Positions 36,795 through 45,007 of a stretch of 64,000 nucleotides of DNA are shown here, piece after piece. A program made the position numbers and the translations under genes. Below the pieces are notes generated by a model, which saw only the letters and a list, made by a program, of their open reading frames with translations, ran no database searches and was not told the origin of the DNA. Each line of letters begins with the position of its first letter. Positions within the stretch are counted from its first letter, which is position 1. Source of the DNA: Paraliobacillus zengyii (GTDB taxonomy: Bacteria > Bacillota > Bacilli > Bacillales > Amphibacillaceae); assembly GCF_003268595.1 (NCBI RefSeq), contig NZ_CP029797.1:2997501-3061500 (forward strand), in the 5' to 3' direction.

Positions 36795-36836
36795 AAAGTT
36801 ATAGAAAATATTACCTTAATACAGGAGGGATCGACC

Positions 36837-36965
36837 ATGATCATATTTGTTCTAGGCGCTTTACTTGTTGGTATCATAGGTGTATTTATAATGAGCTTGA
36901 TGGTAGTTGCTAAAAGAGCTGATGAAATAAGTGAAGAAAGAAGACATATTATCCAGCATCCCTAA
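36837..36965 (+). CDS. Small single-span membrane protein
   Basis: A 42-residue protein: hydrophobic helix 1-28 (MIIFVLGALLVGIIGVFIM...) and a charged cytoplasmic tail (KRADEISEERRHIIQHP). ACAGGAGGG lies 7 nt before ATG 36837; an in-frame ATG at 36756 has no ribosome site and lies within the promoter, so the short form is preferred. The last codons lie inside the terminator stem. No family is recognised. Confidence 0.65.
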   Translation: MIIFVLGALLVGIIGVFIMSLMVVAKRADEISEERRHIIQHP

Positions 36966-36984
36966 AACTCCGGGATGCTTTTTC
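36955..36984 (+). terminator. Terminator overlapping the small-gene stop codon
   Basis: AGCATCCC and GGGATGCT form an 8-bp stem followed by TTTTTC. The 5' arm codes for the last residues of the small protein and the loop contains its TAA. Confidence 0.85.
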
Positions 36985-37003
36985 TTTGAATCAACGTACT
37001 AGT

Positions 37004-37792
37004 TCATAACAAGGATTCTGCCCCATCAATATATACCTCTGTACCTGAAATATGACTTGCGGAATCTGACGCTAAGAAACAAACCAAATCCGCCACTTGA
37101 GCAGGAGCACCAGCTTTGTGTTCTAATGGCTGACTTCCATTTGGGTAATTAACCGGTATTTGAACTTTTTTGAGATTATCCTGCTCAGCAAACGTATTCT
37201 TTCCTATATTCGTTTCTATCGCACCTGGACAAATAATATTAACTCTAATCCTATAAGTAGCAAGCTCTAAAGCTGCCATCTTACCAAATGCAACCTGTCC
37301 TGCTTTACTGGAACTATAAGCTGACATCCCGATCCCAGAAAATGTTCTATTGCCATTAATAGAACTCGTGATAATAATACTACCACCCTTTTCTTTCATA
37401 TGTGGAATAGCATACTTCACTGTGAGAAATGTACTTTTCAAATTTGTCGTCAGTGTTTGGTCCCATTCCTCAGGCATTATATCTTCAATAGGTGCAACCT
37501 TCCCATTTATTCCTGCATTAGCAAAAACTATATCGAGTCTTCCCCACTTACGCACAATTTCCTCGATACTACTTTTCACTCGCTCTGGGTCTGAAATATC
37601 TGTATCCGTTATGATTGCTTCTCCACCCGTAGCCTCAATTTCACTTTTGACCGCTTCTGCATTTTTTTCCTTTAAATCAACTAGGCCAATTTTTGCGCCT
37701 TCTTTGGCAAGTCGAATAGCAGCTGCTTTACCAATTCCAGAGCTAGCACCAGTAATGAACGCTACTTTTCCAGCTAATAATTTTTCTGTCAT
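37004..37792 (-). CDS. Short-chain dehydrogenase/reductase
   Basis: A classical SDR of 262 residues. The dinucleotide motif TGASSGIG is at ~14-21, NAG at ~93-95, and the catalytic Ser-Tyr-Lys is seen as TSSINGN and AYSSSKAG. VDLKEK after strand 2 has an Asp, which favours NAD(H) over NADP(H). PGAIETNIG is the usual segment after the active site. The substrate cannot be assigned; sugar alcohols or 3-hydroxyacyl compounds are typical of the subfamily. It is monocistronic, with AGAGGT before ATG 37792. Confidence 0.85.
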   Translation of the reverse strand: MTEKLLAGKVAFITGASSGIGKAAAIRLAKEGAKIGLVDLKEKNAEAVKSEIEATGGEAIITDTDISDPERVKSSIEEIVRKWGRLDIVFANAGINGKVAPIEDIMPEEWDQTLTTNLKSTFLTVKYAIPHMKEKGGSIIITSSINGNRTFSGIGMSAYSSSKAGQVAFGKMAALELATYRIRVNIICPGAIETNIGKNTFAEQDNLKKVQIPVNYPNGSQPLEHKAGAPAQVADLVCFLASDSASHISGTEVYIDGAESLL

Positions 37793-37915
37793 GATATAAT
37801 ACCTCTTTTTTTAGTTATTGTTTACAACAGATGTCTAACTATGTATATTCCTTAGACTAAAATCATGTATATTCGGCGAGACTAACAGTAAGAATACGTA
37901 AAGGAGAAGATTACA

Positions 37916-38014
37916 TTGAAAGAAAATGATTTCCTCAAGGGACTAAGATGGGGGTTACTACTTTGTTTACCATTTTGGGGAATCGTTATTTTTTTAATAC
38001 TAGCCATGCGTTAA
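37916..38014 (+). CDS. Very small membrane protein
   Basis: A 32-residue frame starting at TTG 37916 with AAAGGAG 9 nt upstream. The product has a charged start (MKENDFLKGLRWG) followed by one hydrophobic helix ending in LAMR. The good ribosome site and membrane-helix composition support a real gene; no homologue is known to me. It may be a bacterial small transmembrane regulator. Confidence 0.5.
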   Translation: MKENDFLKGLRWGLLLCLPFWGIVIFLILAMR

Positions 38015-38165
38015 TTATTTCCTGTCCTATCCTTTTACTTGGAACTGAGTAAGAATAACTCCCTTTTTTCTAACATAAGGTGATATAATTGGATCAAGCC
38101 TTCTCATCTCTACTAGTAAGACTAAAGCAGTCATGTACTACTAATCCAGAAAGCGAGGAGAGTTT

Positions 38166-38552
38166 ATGATGTCAGTGAAAAACAATGTAATTGATTTCAG
38201 CGACTATAAACGAAAAAGAAATGGATTAGATAGACCTATTTTTGATGAACCGACAAAGATTCACGTCGGAGATCCGAGTAATCCAGATACGTCCGCTACC
38301 TACATGGTAGTATGTAATTTTGTTCGGCATGATCGTCAATTTTTAGCACTAGAGTGTGAGAATAAATTAGAAAAACAGTGTGTTATTGTAGAAGGTATCT
38401 TAGAAAATGGCTCTTTGTCAAAAGTAATCCCTATTACAGAAGCGGAATACCCTGAAATGGAAGCACTATTCAAAAAGATTTTCTTGAAAATTAACAAAGA
38501 AACAGGTCAAAACAATAAACCTGCTTTACGATTAGCTACAAAAAGATTCTAA
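38166..38552 (+). CDS. Hypothetical cytoplasmic protein
   Basis: A 128-residue soluble protein. It starts with a basic N-terminal motif (NNVIDFSDYKRKRNG), then an alpha/beta domain (~45-110) with a TYMVVCNFVRHDRQFLAL strand pair and an ITEAEYPEMEALFKKIF helix. The pattern of strands and the final helix is a little like DUF1292 proteins, but I cannot confirm it. GAGGAG lies 5 nt before ATG 38166 and 8 nt before ATG 38169; either may be used. It is monocistronic with a strong terminator. Function is unknown. Confidence 0.6.
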   Translation: MMSVKNNVIDFSDYKRKRNGLDRPIFDEPTKIHVGDPSNPDTSATYMVVCNFVRHDRQFLALECENKLEKQCVIVEGILENGSLSKVIPITEAEYPEMEALFKKIFLKINKETGQNNKPALRLATKRF

Positions 38553-38553
38553 T

Positions 38554-38595
38554 AAAAGAGAGAAGCAGGACATGTATCCCGCTTCTCTCTTTTTC
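38554..38595. terminator. Bidirectional terminator
   Basis: AAAGAGAGAAGC and GCTTCTCTCTTT pair, followed by TTTTTC on the plus strand and an A-rich start on the other side. It lies between convergent genes. Confidence 0.88.
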
Positions 38596-38599
38596 TACT

Positions 38600-40240
38600 T
38601 CAATATCCAAGTGCTGCTCCATCTCCTCTAGGATCCGCAGCTCCAAATTTCACATGATTCTTTTGATTAACTAATATTGCTCCAGCATGACCCATTACAT
38701 CAGAAAATGGCGGTACCATTTCGATATCATGTCCTTTTTGTCTTAGAGCAGCTATTGTTTTCTCGGAAAGACGTTTTTCTACCTTAAGTGAATTTGATTC
38801 CTCTCCCCACGTTCGGCCATAAAGCCATCTTGGTGCCTCGATCGCTTGTTGAAGATCAAATTGATAATCGACTATGCGCGTAACTAAAGCAGCCTGTGTT
38901 TGCGGTTGGCCTTCTCCACCCATTGTGCCGTAGACCAAGTGTGGTTTATTATTCTTTAGTAACATAGCTGGATTAAGTGTATGGAATGGTCTTTTATTTG
39001 GTGCTAAACCATGTATGTGGTTTTCATCAAGATTAAAGAAACTTCCTCTATTTTGTAGTAAGACTCCTGTTCCTTCAGGTATAATTCCTGAACCAAAATC
39101 ATGATAGATACTTTGAATAATCGAAACGGCATTACCATCTGAATCAACAATACCAAACCAAACTGTATCCCCTTTTGGATCTAAGCTAGCCAGTTCCTTT
39201 GCCTTTTCCTCTTCCACAATGCCTCGTGCAATCTCTTCTCCATATTCTTTAGATAACAGCTGCTCTATCGGCGCCTCCATATACGCTGGATCCGTCACAT
39301 ATTGGTCTCTAGCCTCAAATGCCTTTTTCGTTGCTTCGACAATATAATGAATATACTGGTCTTCTCCTTCTTTTACCTTACTAAAATCAATTTGATTTAG
39401 CGTATTAAGAATCATAAGAGAAGCTAGACCTTGGGTATTTGGTGGTAGATTGATAGCTTTAAAACCACGATAATCTGTTTCGATTGGGTGCACCCATACC
39501 GCACGATGGTTAGCGAGGTCATCCTTCGATAATAACCCTCTATTCTTCTTCATATCGGCAACAATTTTATCAGCTATCTTTCCTTGATAAAACGCTGATA
39601 CACCTTCATCTGCTATAGCCTTCAACGTTTTAGCTAAATCAGGTTGTTTAAAAACTTCTCCCGCTTGATAGATATCTTTACTCTCTTTAAGATATGTCTT
39701 TCTAAATCCATTAAACCTTTGTAGATAACGATTCTCCTGTTGTGTAGAGTCAATATTTGTTCTTGTCCATTTTTCCTGACTTGGTGTTACTGGAAAGCCC
39801 TTTTCCGCGTAATCAATCGAATCTTGTAACAGCTCCGACCACTTAAGCTCCGAGCCCATTTCATTTTTTGCGTATGTATAAACCTCATCCCAACCAGAAA
39901 GCGCGCCTGGAACTGTATTAGCAGCTTCATAGCCTCGTGAAGGAATACGATCATGTCCTTTTTCTTTATACCATTCAATCGTAGCATTTTCACTAGACTT
40001 CCCGCTTGCATTTAATCCTTTTGTTACGCCTGTTTTCGCATTATAAATAAGCCAGAAGTTATCCCCACCTAAACCGTTCATATGCGGGTAAACAACAGAT
40101 AAGACAGATGCTGCTGTAATCGCTGCCTCAACAGCATTTCCTCCTTTTTGTAATGTTGCAATTGCTGCTTGTGAAGCTAAATAATGAGGTGTGGTCACCA
40201 TGCCATTCATTCCCATAGTTGTTGGTCGATATGATTTCAT
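38600..40240 (-). CDS. Gamma-glutamyltransferase family protein (YwrD-like)
   Basis: N-terminal nucleophile hydrolase of ~546 residues that should self-cleave into two chains. The N-terminal chain has the typical GGNAVEAAITAASVLSVVYPH and GLGGDNFWL. The cleavage/nucleophile threonine is probably in KGDTVWFGIVDSDGNAVS near residue 365, and a glycine-rich GTMGGEGQPQTQA follows. No signal peptide is present, so it is cytoplasmic like B. subtilis YwrD and unlike secreted Ggt. ATG 40240 is chosen because GAAAGG lies ~9 nt upstream; the longer start at 40264 lacks a site. The likely substrate is glutathione, gamma-glutamyl peptides or a related acylase substrate. Confidence 0.85.
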   Translation of the reverse strand: MKSYRPTTMGMNGMVTTPHYLASQAAIATLQKGGNAVEAAITAASVLSVVYPHMNGLGGDNFWLIYNAKTGVTKGLNASGKSSENATIEWYKEKGHDRIPSRGYEAANTVPGALSGWDEVYTYAKNEMGSELKWSELLQDSIDYAEKGFPVTPSQEKWTRTNIDSTQQENRYLQRFNGFRKTYLKESKDIYQAGEVFKQPDLAKTLKAIADEGVSAFYQGKIADKIVADMKKNRGLLSKDDLANHRAVWVHPIETDYRGFKAINLPPNTQGLASLMILNTLNQIDFSKVKEGEDQYIHYIVEATKKAFEARDQYVTDPAYMEAPIEQLLSKEYGEEIARGIVEEEKAKELASLDPKGDTVWFGIVDSDGNAVSIIQSIYHDFGSGIIPEGTGVLLQNRGSFFNLDENHIHGLAPNKRPFHTLNPAMLLKNNKPHLVYGTMGGEGQPQTQAALVTRIVDYQFDLQQAIEAPRWLYGRTWGEESNSLKVEKRLSEKTIAALRQKGHDIEMVPPFSDVMGHAGAILVNQKNHVKFGAADPRGDGAALGY

Positions 40241-40353
40241 CGTAATCAGCCTTTCATAATGCATTTGTTTTCTAACTTAAATCATACTATTGCTAATATT
40301 CTTTATTTTATAACAAATACGAATTAAATCAAGACAGGTACTACATAACACTA

Positions 40354-40383
40354 AAGAACCTCTCAAGAGACTTGAGAGGTTCT
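40354..40383 (-). terminator. Terminator of the TPR/dynamin-like gene
   Basis: AGAACCTCTCAAG and CTTGAGAGGTTCT form a 13-bp stem with a 4-nt loop, and a TTT run follows on the minus strand. Confidence 0.8.
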
Positions 40384-40389
40384 ATGCAT

Positions 40390-43074
40390 CTATTCTCTTC
40401 CAGCAACTGCCATCCAATCGTATTGACGTAGCTTTAATTCAAACAAGTTAAGTGGGTCACGGTAGATTTCTGGATTTTTTTGCATGCCAGTTAATGCTGC
40501 ATTATTTTCCTCAATCTCCGTTTTTGTTTCCCCTAACGTTCTATTTAATACGGCAATTGGCTCCTTGAAAAACATACTAATATCTCGTTCTAGCGACCTC
40601 TCAAATAGTTCGAATTGTTGCATGAAATTATTCGTAATGGTTATCGTTGTCGCCTTATAGTCTTTATTTTCAATGTATTGCTTATATTTATTATGAAGCA
40701 ATTCCTTTTGCGATAGTGCATCAAATAGCTTTCCAGCACCTTTTAATAAAAACTGTGATTGCGTAAAACGCATGAGAATATTATTTTTTTCAAGTTGAAC
40801 ACTTCCAAGTGTCATTCTATCTACATCACGACGCCAATCATCGATAACTTTAAAATCACAATTTAGAACGATCTTTTCTTCTCCATATAGTTGATTGAAA
40901 CTTTCACTCATCTCATCTAAATAGGACTGATTTTCATTGAACGCCCCTTCACTTTCCACAATCCAACTTTGAATTGCCGCTCGAAAGTTTGGCATTGCGG
41001 TACCTTCTAAATAGGCAGTCACTTGTTTATTCATTTCATCATTTAGTTCGACATGTATTTTACCAAAATCACTATCTTTCGTGACCATCTTAGAACAATT
41101 TCGGAGGATTTCTGGTACTTTTTTCATTATATCTTTTTTCATTTCATTTTTAATCGTACTATAAGCGTGTTTTGTAACACGAACTTGATTCTCTTCCATA
41201 TCACTTAATTGATTAAATGCGCCATTTAGCTTTGCGACAATTTCTTCATTCCATTTGATATGGTCAACGATATCATTTTCCATTTCTACGCGTTTTTCAA
41301 GCAGATAGGCAATTGATTCCTTCATATAATAAAGAAGACTATTTGATTGTGCATTTTGATTTTTCAAATTTAAGGATTGAACAAGCGTAGATAACTCATT
41401 GAATAACCCTGTAGTCTCTTCATTTTCGTAAAAAGTAAATATTTTTGCACCTGGAAAATATTTTGTAATTCTTGTCGTTGTTTGTTCCACTATCTCATTA
41501 TCTATTAAATTGTCTTTCTTACTTAATAGAAAATGAATTGGCATTGTTGGAATGCGTTCGCCTATTCTGATAACTGTATCCAACTCTTTCCCTGTTAGAG
41601 AAGTATCAGCGTCAAGGACAAATAGGATACTATCGGCTACATGCATATCTCTAAATCGCTCACCCTTACCCACAAGCAATCCAAGCTTATTTTCATTTAG
41701 AAAGGAATGTGGCATATCGCAACGAATAAACGTATCCTTCTGTTTTGAAAAATCTTTCAAATCACTCAAATCAGTAATGTTTTTAATCTCTTCATCTGAA
41801 ATCGCCTGAATATCCGTTTCTTTAGCATCTTTAAAAAGTATGGTAGCTGCGCTTGCATGGTCTACGAGTTCATCACCTAATAACCTATTTACAAAAACAG
41901 ACTTTTTACTACTTGCTGTTCCGGCAACAAGTAAGTGGTGATGATCAACATCCAATAGCTCACTAACCATCGCTTCCATTCGCTTACTAACAGATAAACT
42001 CTTACTGTCAGCCCATTTCCTAATCGATTCAAAGAGGTCTAAAGCATCACTTAAAAGCCTCGGATAGGTTCCAGCATTACGCACCAAATTTTCCGCCTCA
42101 TTGACTACAGAATCTTCAAGATCCGAAGGGAAAACCTCGTTCCAAGCAAGTACAGCAGCTGACGCAACCAAAGCGTCTGATTCAGTAGATAATTTGATCC
42201 AATTTGTTAAATGATTTGCTATTAAATAAGAGAACTCCCTTATTACATACTGCCCGTTTATCAATGAAAAATAGGTTTCTTTATATAGGAGAGAAAGATC
42301 TTTCCAAATAAGCCCATACTCTGGTGCAGTATCCAAAATCAAGTCATTGATCTCTTTTAGCCAAGTGAAGTAATAATCTGTTTCCCTATAGCTCTTCCAT
42401 AGTGCAGCAGTAAGACTTTCAAAACGAACATGATCGCTATTGTAGACCACCATCAAGACATCACTAAAATAGCCTGGCTCCATTTGAGCTGTATGTCCTT
42501 GTCTTATATACGATTCTAAAGAGTCTACCCAAACAGGTGATTGCGTTCGAATAACTTCATCAACCGCAAGCGCTACTGCATTATCATAATCATGATTTTC
42601 CTCAAAGAAAGTACGAGCAGTATTCGTGACATCTGCATCGTCTGGGTTTAGACGTACCGCTTTCTTTATTGTTTCTGTTGCCATATCAAGCTTCCCCTGT
42701 TGTATGTAAAGTGCCATTAATTGCAAGAATACTTCTATTTTCAAAATATCTGAATCCGTTTCAATTTCTTTATAATTCTCCTCAGCAATAGAGAATGCAT
42801 GCATTTCATAATGCGCATCGGCAATATTTAATTGTGCCCAAGATTGTAACTCATTTGATACATTTTTCCATTTATAAATAGCCGTTTCAAAGTCTTTATT
42901 CAAGAAGTAAACTTCACCCTGAGCAAAGCGAATCGAAGCTAAATCGTCCGTCTCATTCTGTTGAGCTATCCTATATTGTTCACCCAAAACCTTAATTGGA
43001 TGTTCCTCTTCATTGCTTTCCATAAGCGTCTTATAAAAAGATTTACTGATCAGTTGTTTCTCTAGTGTTGTCAT
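40390..43074 (-). CDS. TPR protein with degenerate dynamin-like GTPase domain
   Basis: An 894-residue cytoplasmic protein. The N-terminal ~180 residues contain TPR-like helix pairs (GEVYFLNKDFETAIYKW, LNIADAHYEMHAFSIAEENY, ALYIQQGKLDMATETI). A helical middle region follows. Near residue 380 is a dynamin-type nucleotide fold, LLVAGTASSKKSVFVNRLLG, in which the P-loop GxxxxGKS reads GTASSKKS and so lacks the second glycine. Later elements resemble G3 and G4 (ADSILFVLDADT and SKKD). The last ~330 residues are long helices like a dynamin stalk. It may remodel or tether membranes, or bind GTP weakly. GGGGGA precedes ATG 43074. It is monocistronic, and no partner gene is evident. Confidence 0.7.
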   Translation of the reverse strand: MTTLEKQLISKSFYKTLMESNEEEHPIKVLGEQYRIAQQNETDDLASIRFAQGEVYFLNKDFETAIYKWKNVSNELQSWAQLNIADAHYEMHAFSIAEENYKEIETDSDILKIEVFLQLMALYIQQGKLDMATETIKKAVRLNPDDADVTNTARTFFEENHDYDNAVALAVDEVIRTQSPVWVDSLESYIRQGHTAQMEPGYFSDVLMVVYNSDHVRFESLTAALWKSYRETDYYFTWLKEINDLILDTAPEYGLIWKDLSLLYKETYFSLINGQYVIREFSYLIANHLTNWIKLSTESDALVASAAVLAWNEVFPSDLEDSVVNEAENLVRNAGTYPRLLSDALDLFESIRKWADSKSLSVSKRMEAMVSELLDVDHHHLLVAGTASSKKSVFVNRLLGDELVDHASAATILFKDAKETDIQAISDEEIKNITDLSDLKDFSKQKDTFIRCDMPHSFLNENKLGLLVGKGERFRDMHVADSILFVLDADTSLTGKELDTVIRIGERIPTMPIHFLLSKKDNLIDNEIVEQTTTRITKYFPGAKIFTFYENEETTGLFNELSTLVQSLNLKNQNAQSNSLLYYMKESIAYLLEKRVEMENDIVDHIKWNEEIVAKLNGAFNQLSDMEENQVRVTKHAYSTIKNEMKKDIMKKVPEILRNCSKMVTKDSDFGKIHVELNDEMNKQVTAYLEGTAMPNFRAAIQSWIVESEGAFNENQSYLDEMSESFNQLYGEEKIVLNCDFKVIDDWRRDVDRMTLGSVQLEKNNILMRFTQSQFLLKGAGKLFDALSQKELLHNKYKQYIENKDYKATTITITNNFMQQFELFERSLERDISMFFKEPIAVLNRTLGETKTEIEENNAALTGMQKNPEIYRDPLNLFELKLRQYDWMAVAGRE

Positions 43075-43530
43075 TTAAATCCCCCATAGCACGTATTTAG
43101 AAATGTGCATCTTCATTTTGCACATATACATTATCGATGTCTTAAAAGTCCATTTTTCTACTTTCTTTCATTGTAACAAATATTATGTTTGTACATTGTT
43201 TCATTTTCTTATCATTTTTAATACATGCTTAATGAGCAGATTATTTAGAGGATAATCCGCTGTTTAGTTAATACATAATCAATGGTTAGAGAACTCATAT
43301 GTTTCAAATCATAATAGATTTCATCAGAAATGATTAGATATCCTTACAGACTATTCATCCTAAAAGATCAAGTTGAATTAATTGAAGCGCTTTCAAATGG
43401 TGTGTTAACATTGTATTATACTAGAAAAGGAGGTATGGATTTCATTTAATCGTAAATCAGATGGTTACAATAGTAGATTCTAGTAAAATTCACAGACAAA
43501 CTTTTCAAAATAATAACTGGAGGGAATTTA
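43075..43530. other. Intergenic region upstream of the alcohol dehydrogenase
   Basis: About 455 bp without a supportable gene. A 15-bp palindrome TTGAAGCGCTTTCAA at 43382-43396 resembles a CcpA cre site missing one base of the core. AGGAGG near 43430 is followed by only four codons before a stop. The dehydrogenase promoter is probably near 43400-43500 but was not defined. Confidence 0.4.
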
Positions 43531-44625
43531 ATGGAAATTAAAGCAATTGTTACAAATGAAGAAGAACATTTTAATTATACGACGATAGCATTGGATGATC
43601 CTGGTGAGAATCAAGTGTTAGTAAAAGTTGTTGCTTCTGGTATTTGTCATACTGATGCTACGGTGCTCGATGGATCCATACCAACACCTTATCCGGCTGT
43701 TTTAGGACATGAAGGTTCTGGAATAGTCGAAAAAGTAGGTAGTAATGTAAAAAGTGTAGTAAAAGGGGACCACGTTGTCTTAGGATTTTCCTATTGTGGT
43801 CATTGCGAAGGTTGTTTAAGCGGAAATCCCGGTGGATGTGAAAACATGATCGCGTTAAATACTTCTGGTACAGATGAGAACGGAGAAACACCACTTCATT
43901 CAACAGAAGGAAAAGACATATCGCAATTTTTTGGTCAGTCGTCTTTTGCACATTATTCTGTAGCTGATGAAAAAAATGTTGTTAAAGTTTCAAAAGATGT
44001 AGATTTAAAACTATTAGGTCCTTTAGGTTGCGGAATTATGACAGGTAGCGGTACAATCCTTAATTCTTTAGCACCAAAACCAGGATCTAGCATTGTTATT
44101 TATGGTACTGGTGCCGTTGGTTTAAGTGGTTTAATGGCTGCGAAGATTAGTAACTGTTCTACAATCATTGCAGTTGATATTCATGATAGTCGTTTAGAGT
44201 TGGCGCGTGAATTAGGCGCAACACACACTATTAATAGTACAAAAGAAGATCCAGTTGAAAAAATTAACAAAATTACGAATGGTGGCGCCAATTATGGATT
44301 CGAAACCACTGGTGTCAACACCGTAATTGTTCAAGCCGTAAAATCTTTACGTGTTAAAGGGGTACTGGCCTCAGTAGCAGTAGGTAAAAAAGATGTGACA
44401 TTGGATTATACAAGCGATGTGGTTTTTAAAGCCGTAACGATAAAAGGTGTCATAGAGGGCGATGCTGTTCCACAAACGTTTATACCAAAACTAGTGAAAT
44501 TCTATCAAGATGGGCTCTTCCCATTCGATAAACTAGTGAAATTATACAAATACACAGATGTGAAACAAGCATTTGAAGACTCGAAGAATGGTAGTACGAT
44601 TAAACCAATACTTGTTATGGAATAA
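43531..44625 (+). CDS. Zinc-dependent alcohol dehydrogenase (aryl/benzyl alcohol type)
   Basis: A medium-chain NAD-dependent dehydrogenase of 364 residues. Catalytic zinc ligands are seen in SGICHTD, LGHEGSG and PLGCGIMTG. Structural zinc cysteines are in CGHCEGCLSGNPGGCE. The Rossmann motif is GTGAVG, followed by VDIHDSR with an Asp that selects NAD. Compared with class III formaldehyde dehydrogenase it is closer in pattern to aryl- or benzyl-alcohol dehydrogenases, but substrate naming is tentative. GGAGGG lies 6-7 nt before ATG 43531. It is monocistronic with a strong terminator. Confidence 0.85.
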   Translation: MEIKAIVTNEEEHFNYTTIALDDPGENQVLVKVVASGICHTDATVLDGSIPTPYPAVLGHEGSGIVEKVGSNVKSVVKGDHVVLGFSYCGHCEGCLSGNPGGCENMIALNTSGTDENGETPLHSTEGKDISQFFGQSSFAHYSVADEKNVVKVSKDVDLKLLGPLGCGIMTGSGTILNSLAPKPGSSIVIYGTGAVGLSGLMAAKISNCSTIIAVDIHDSRLELARELGATHTINSTKEDPVEKINKITNGGANYGFETTGVNTVIVQAVKSLRVKGVLASVAVGKKDVTLDYTSDVVFKAVTIKGVIEGDAVPQTFIPKLVKFYQDGLFPFDKLVKLYKYTDVKQAFEDSKNGSTIKPILVME

Positions 44626-44640
44626 GGGACTTTATTTTAT

Positions 44641-44676
44641 AAACTGTTAGCTTTTGTTAAAGCTAACAGTTTTTTA
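44641..44676 (+). terminator. Terminator after the alcohol dehydrogenase
   Basis: AAACTGTTAGCTTT and AAAGCTAACAGTTT form a 14-bp stem with a 4-nt loop, followed by a T-run. The A-rich left arm lets it also serve the convergent small gene. Confidence 0.9.
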
Positions 44677-44688
44677 TGATGAAAAATA

Positions 44689-44928
44689 TTAGTACCTATT
44701 GCGTTTATTTCCGATAACTCTATTCATAAATCTAGCATCTCTCCCTATTTTATTAGGTTGATTTGCTAATCGACTCGTTTGTCTTAAGAAGATATCATCA
44801 CACACTTTTTGACCATATCTTCGGTAACAAGCATCATGTTCTATACAAATTGCATCTAATCGATTAACCGGCGTACCAGGACCGCTGCAACCAGGACCAC
44901 AATAACGATAACCAGGATAACAAGGCAT
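44689..44928 (-). CDS. Minimal phospholipase A2-like protein
   Basis: A 79-residue Cys-rich protein with the essentials of a secreted-type PLA2 domain. The calcium-loop-like YCGPGCSGPG is at 9-18, and the catalytic His-Asp pair is at 31-32 in CIEHDACYRRYG. The wording is close to Bacillus proteins labelled as parvovirus-coat-type phospholipases. It has no signal peptide. The longer frame from ATG 44943 is rejected because its own codons form the GGAGG site for ATG 44928. The catalytic Asp that normally comes later may be among the C-terminal residues (DDIF). A role in membrane lipid hydrolysis, spore or mother-cell lysis, or self-protection is possible but unknown. Confidence 0.68.
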   Translation of the reverse strand: MPCYPGYRYCGPGCSGPGTPVNRLDAICIEHDACYRRYGQKVCDDIFLRQTSRLANQPNKIGRDARFMNRVIGNKRNRY

Positions 44929-45007
44929 ACCAGATTCCTCCATTTCATATTTTATAATATTATATGGGAACGGAGAGAGAACGACTGTGTGTGCAACTTA
45001 CTGCTAT

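Noticed and set aside
43382..43396. CcpA cre site upstream of the alcohol dehydrogenase
   Set aside because: The palindrome TTGAAGCGCTTTCAA lacks one base of the 14-bp core spacing, so it is mentioned only as a resemblance.
43428..43450. Leader peptide after the AGGAGG near 43430
   Set aside because: Only four codons follow before the stop, and the spacing to ATG is too short for initiation.
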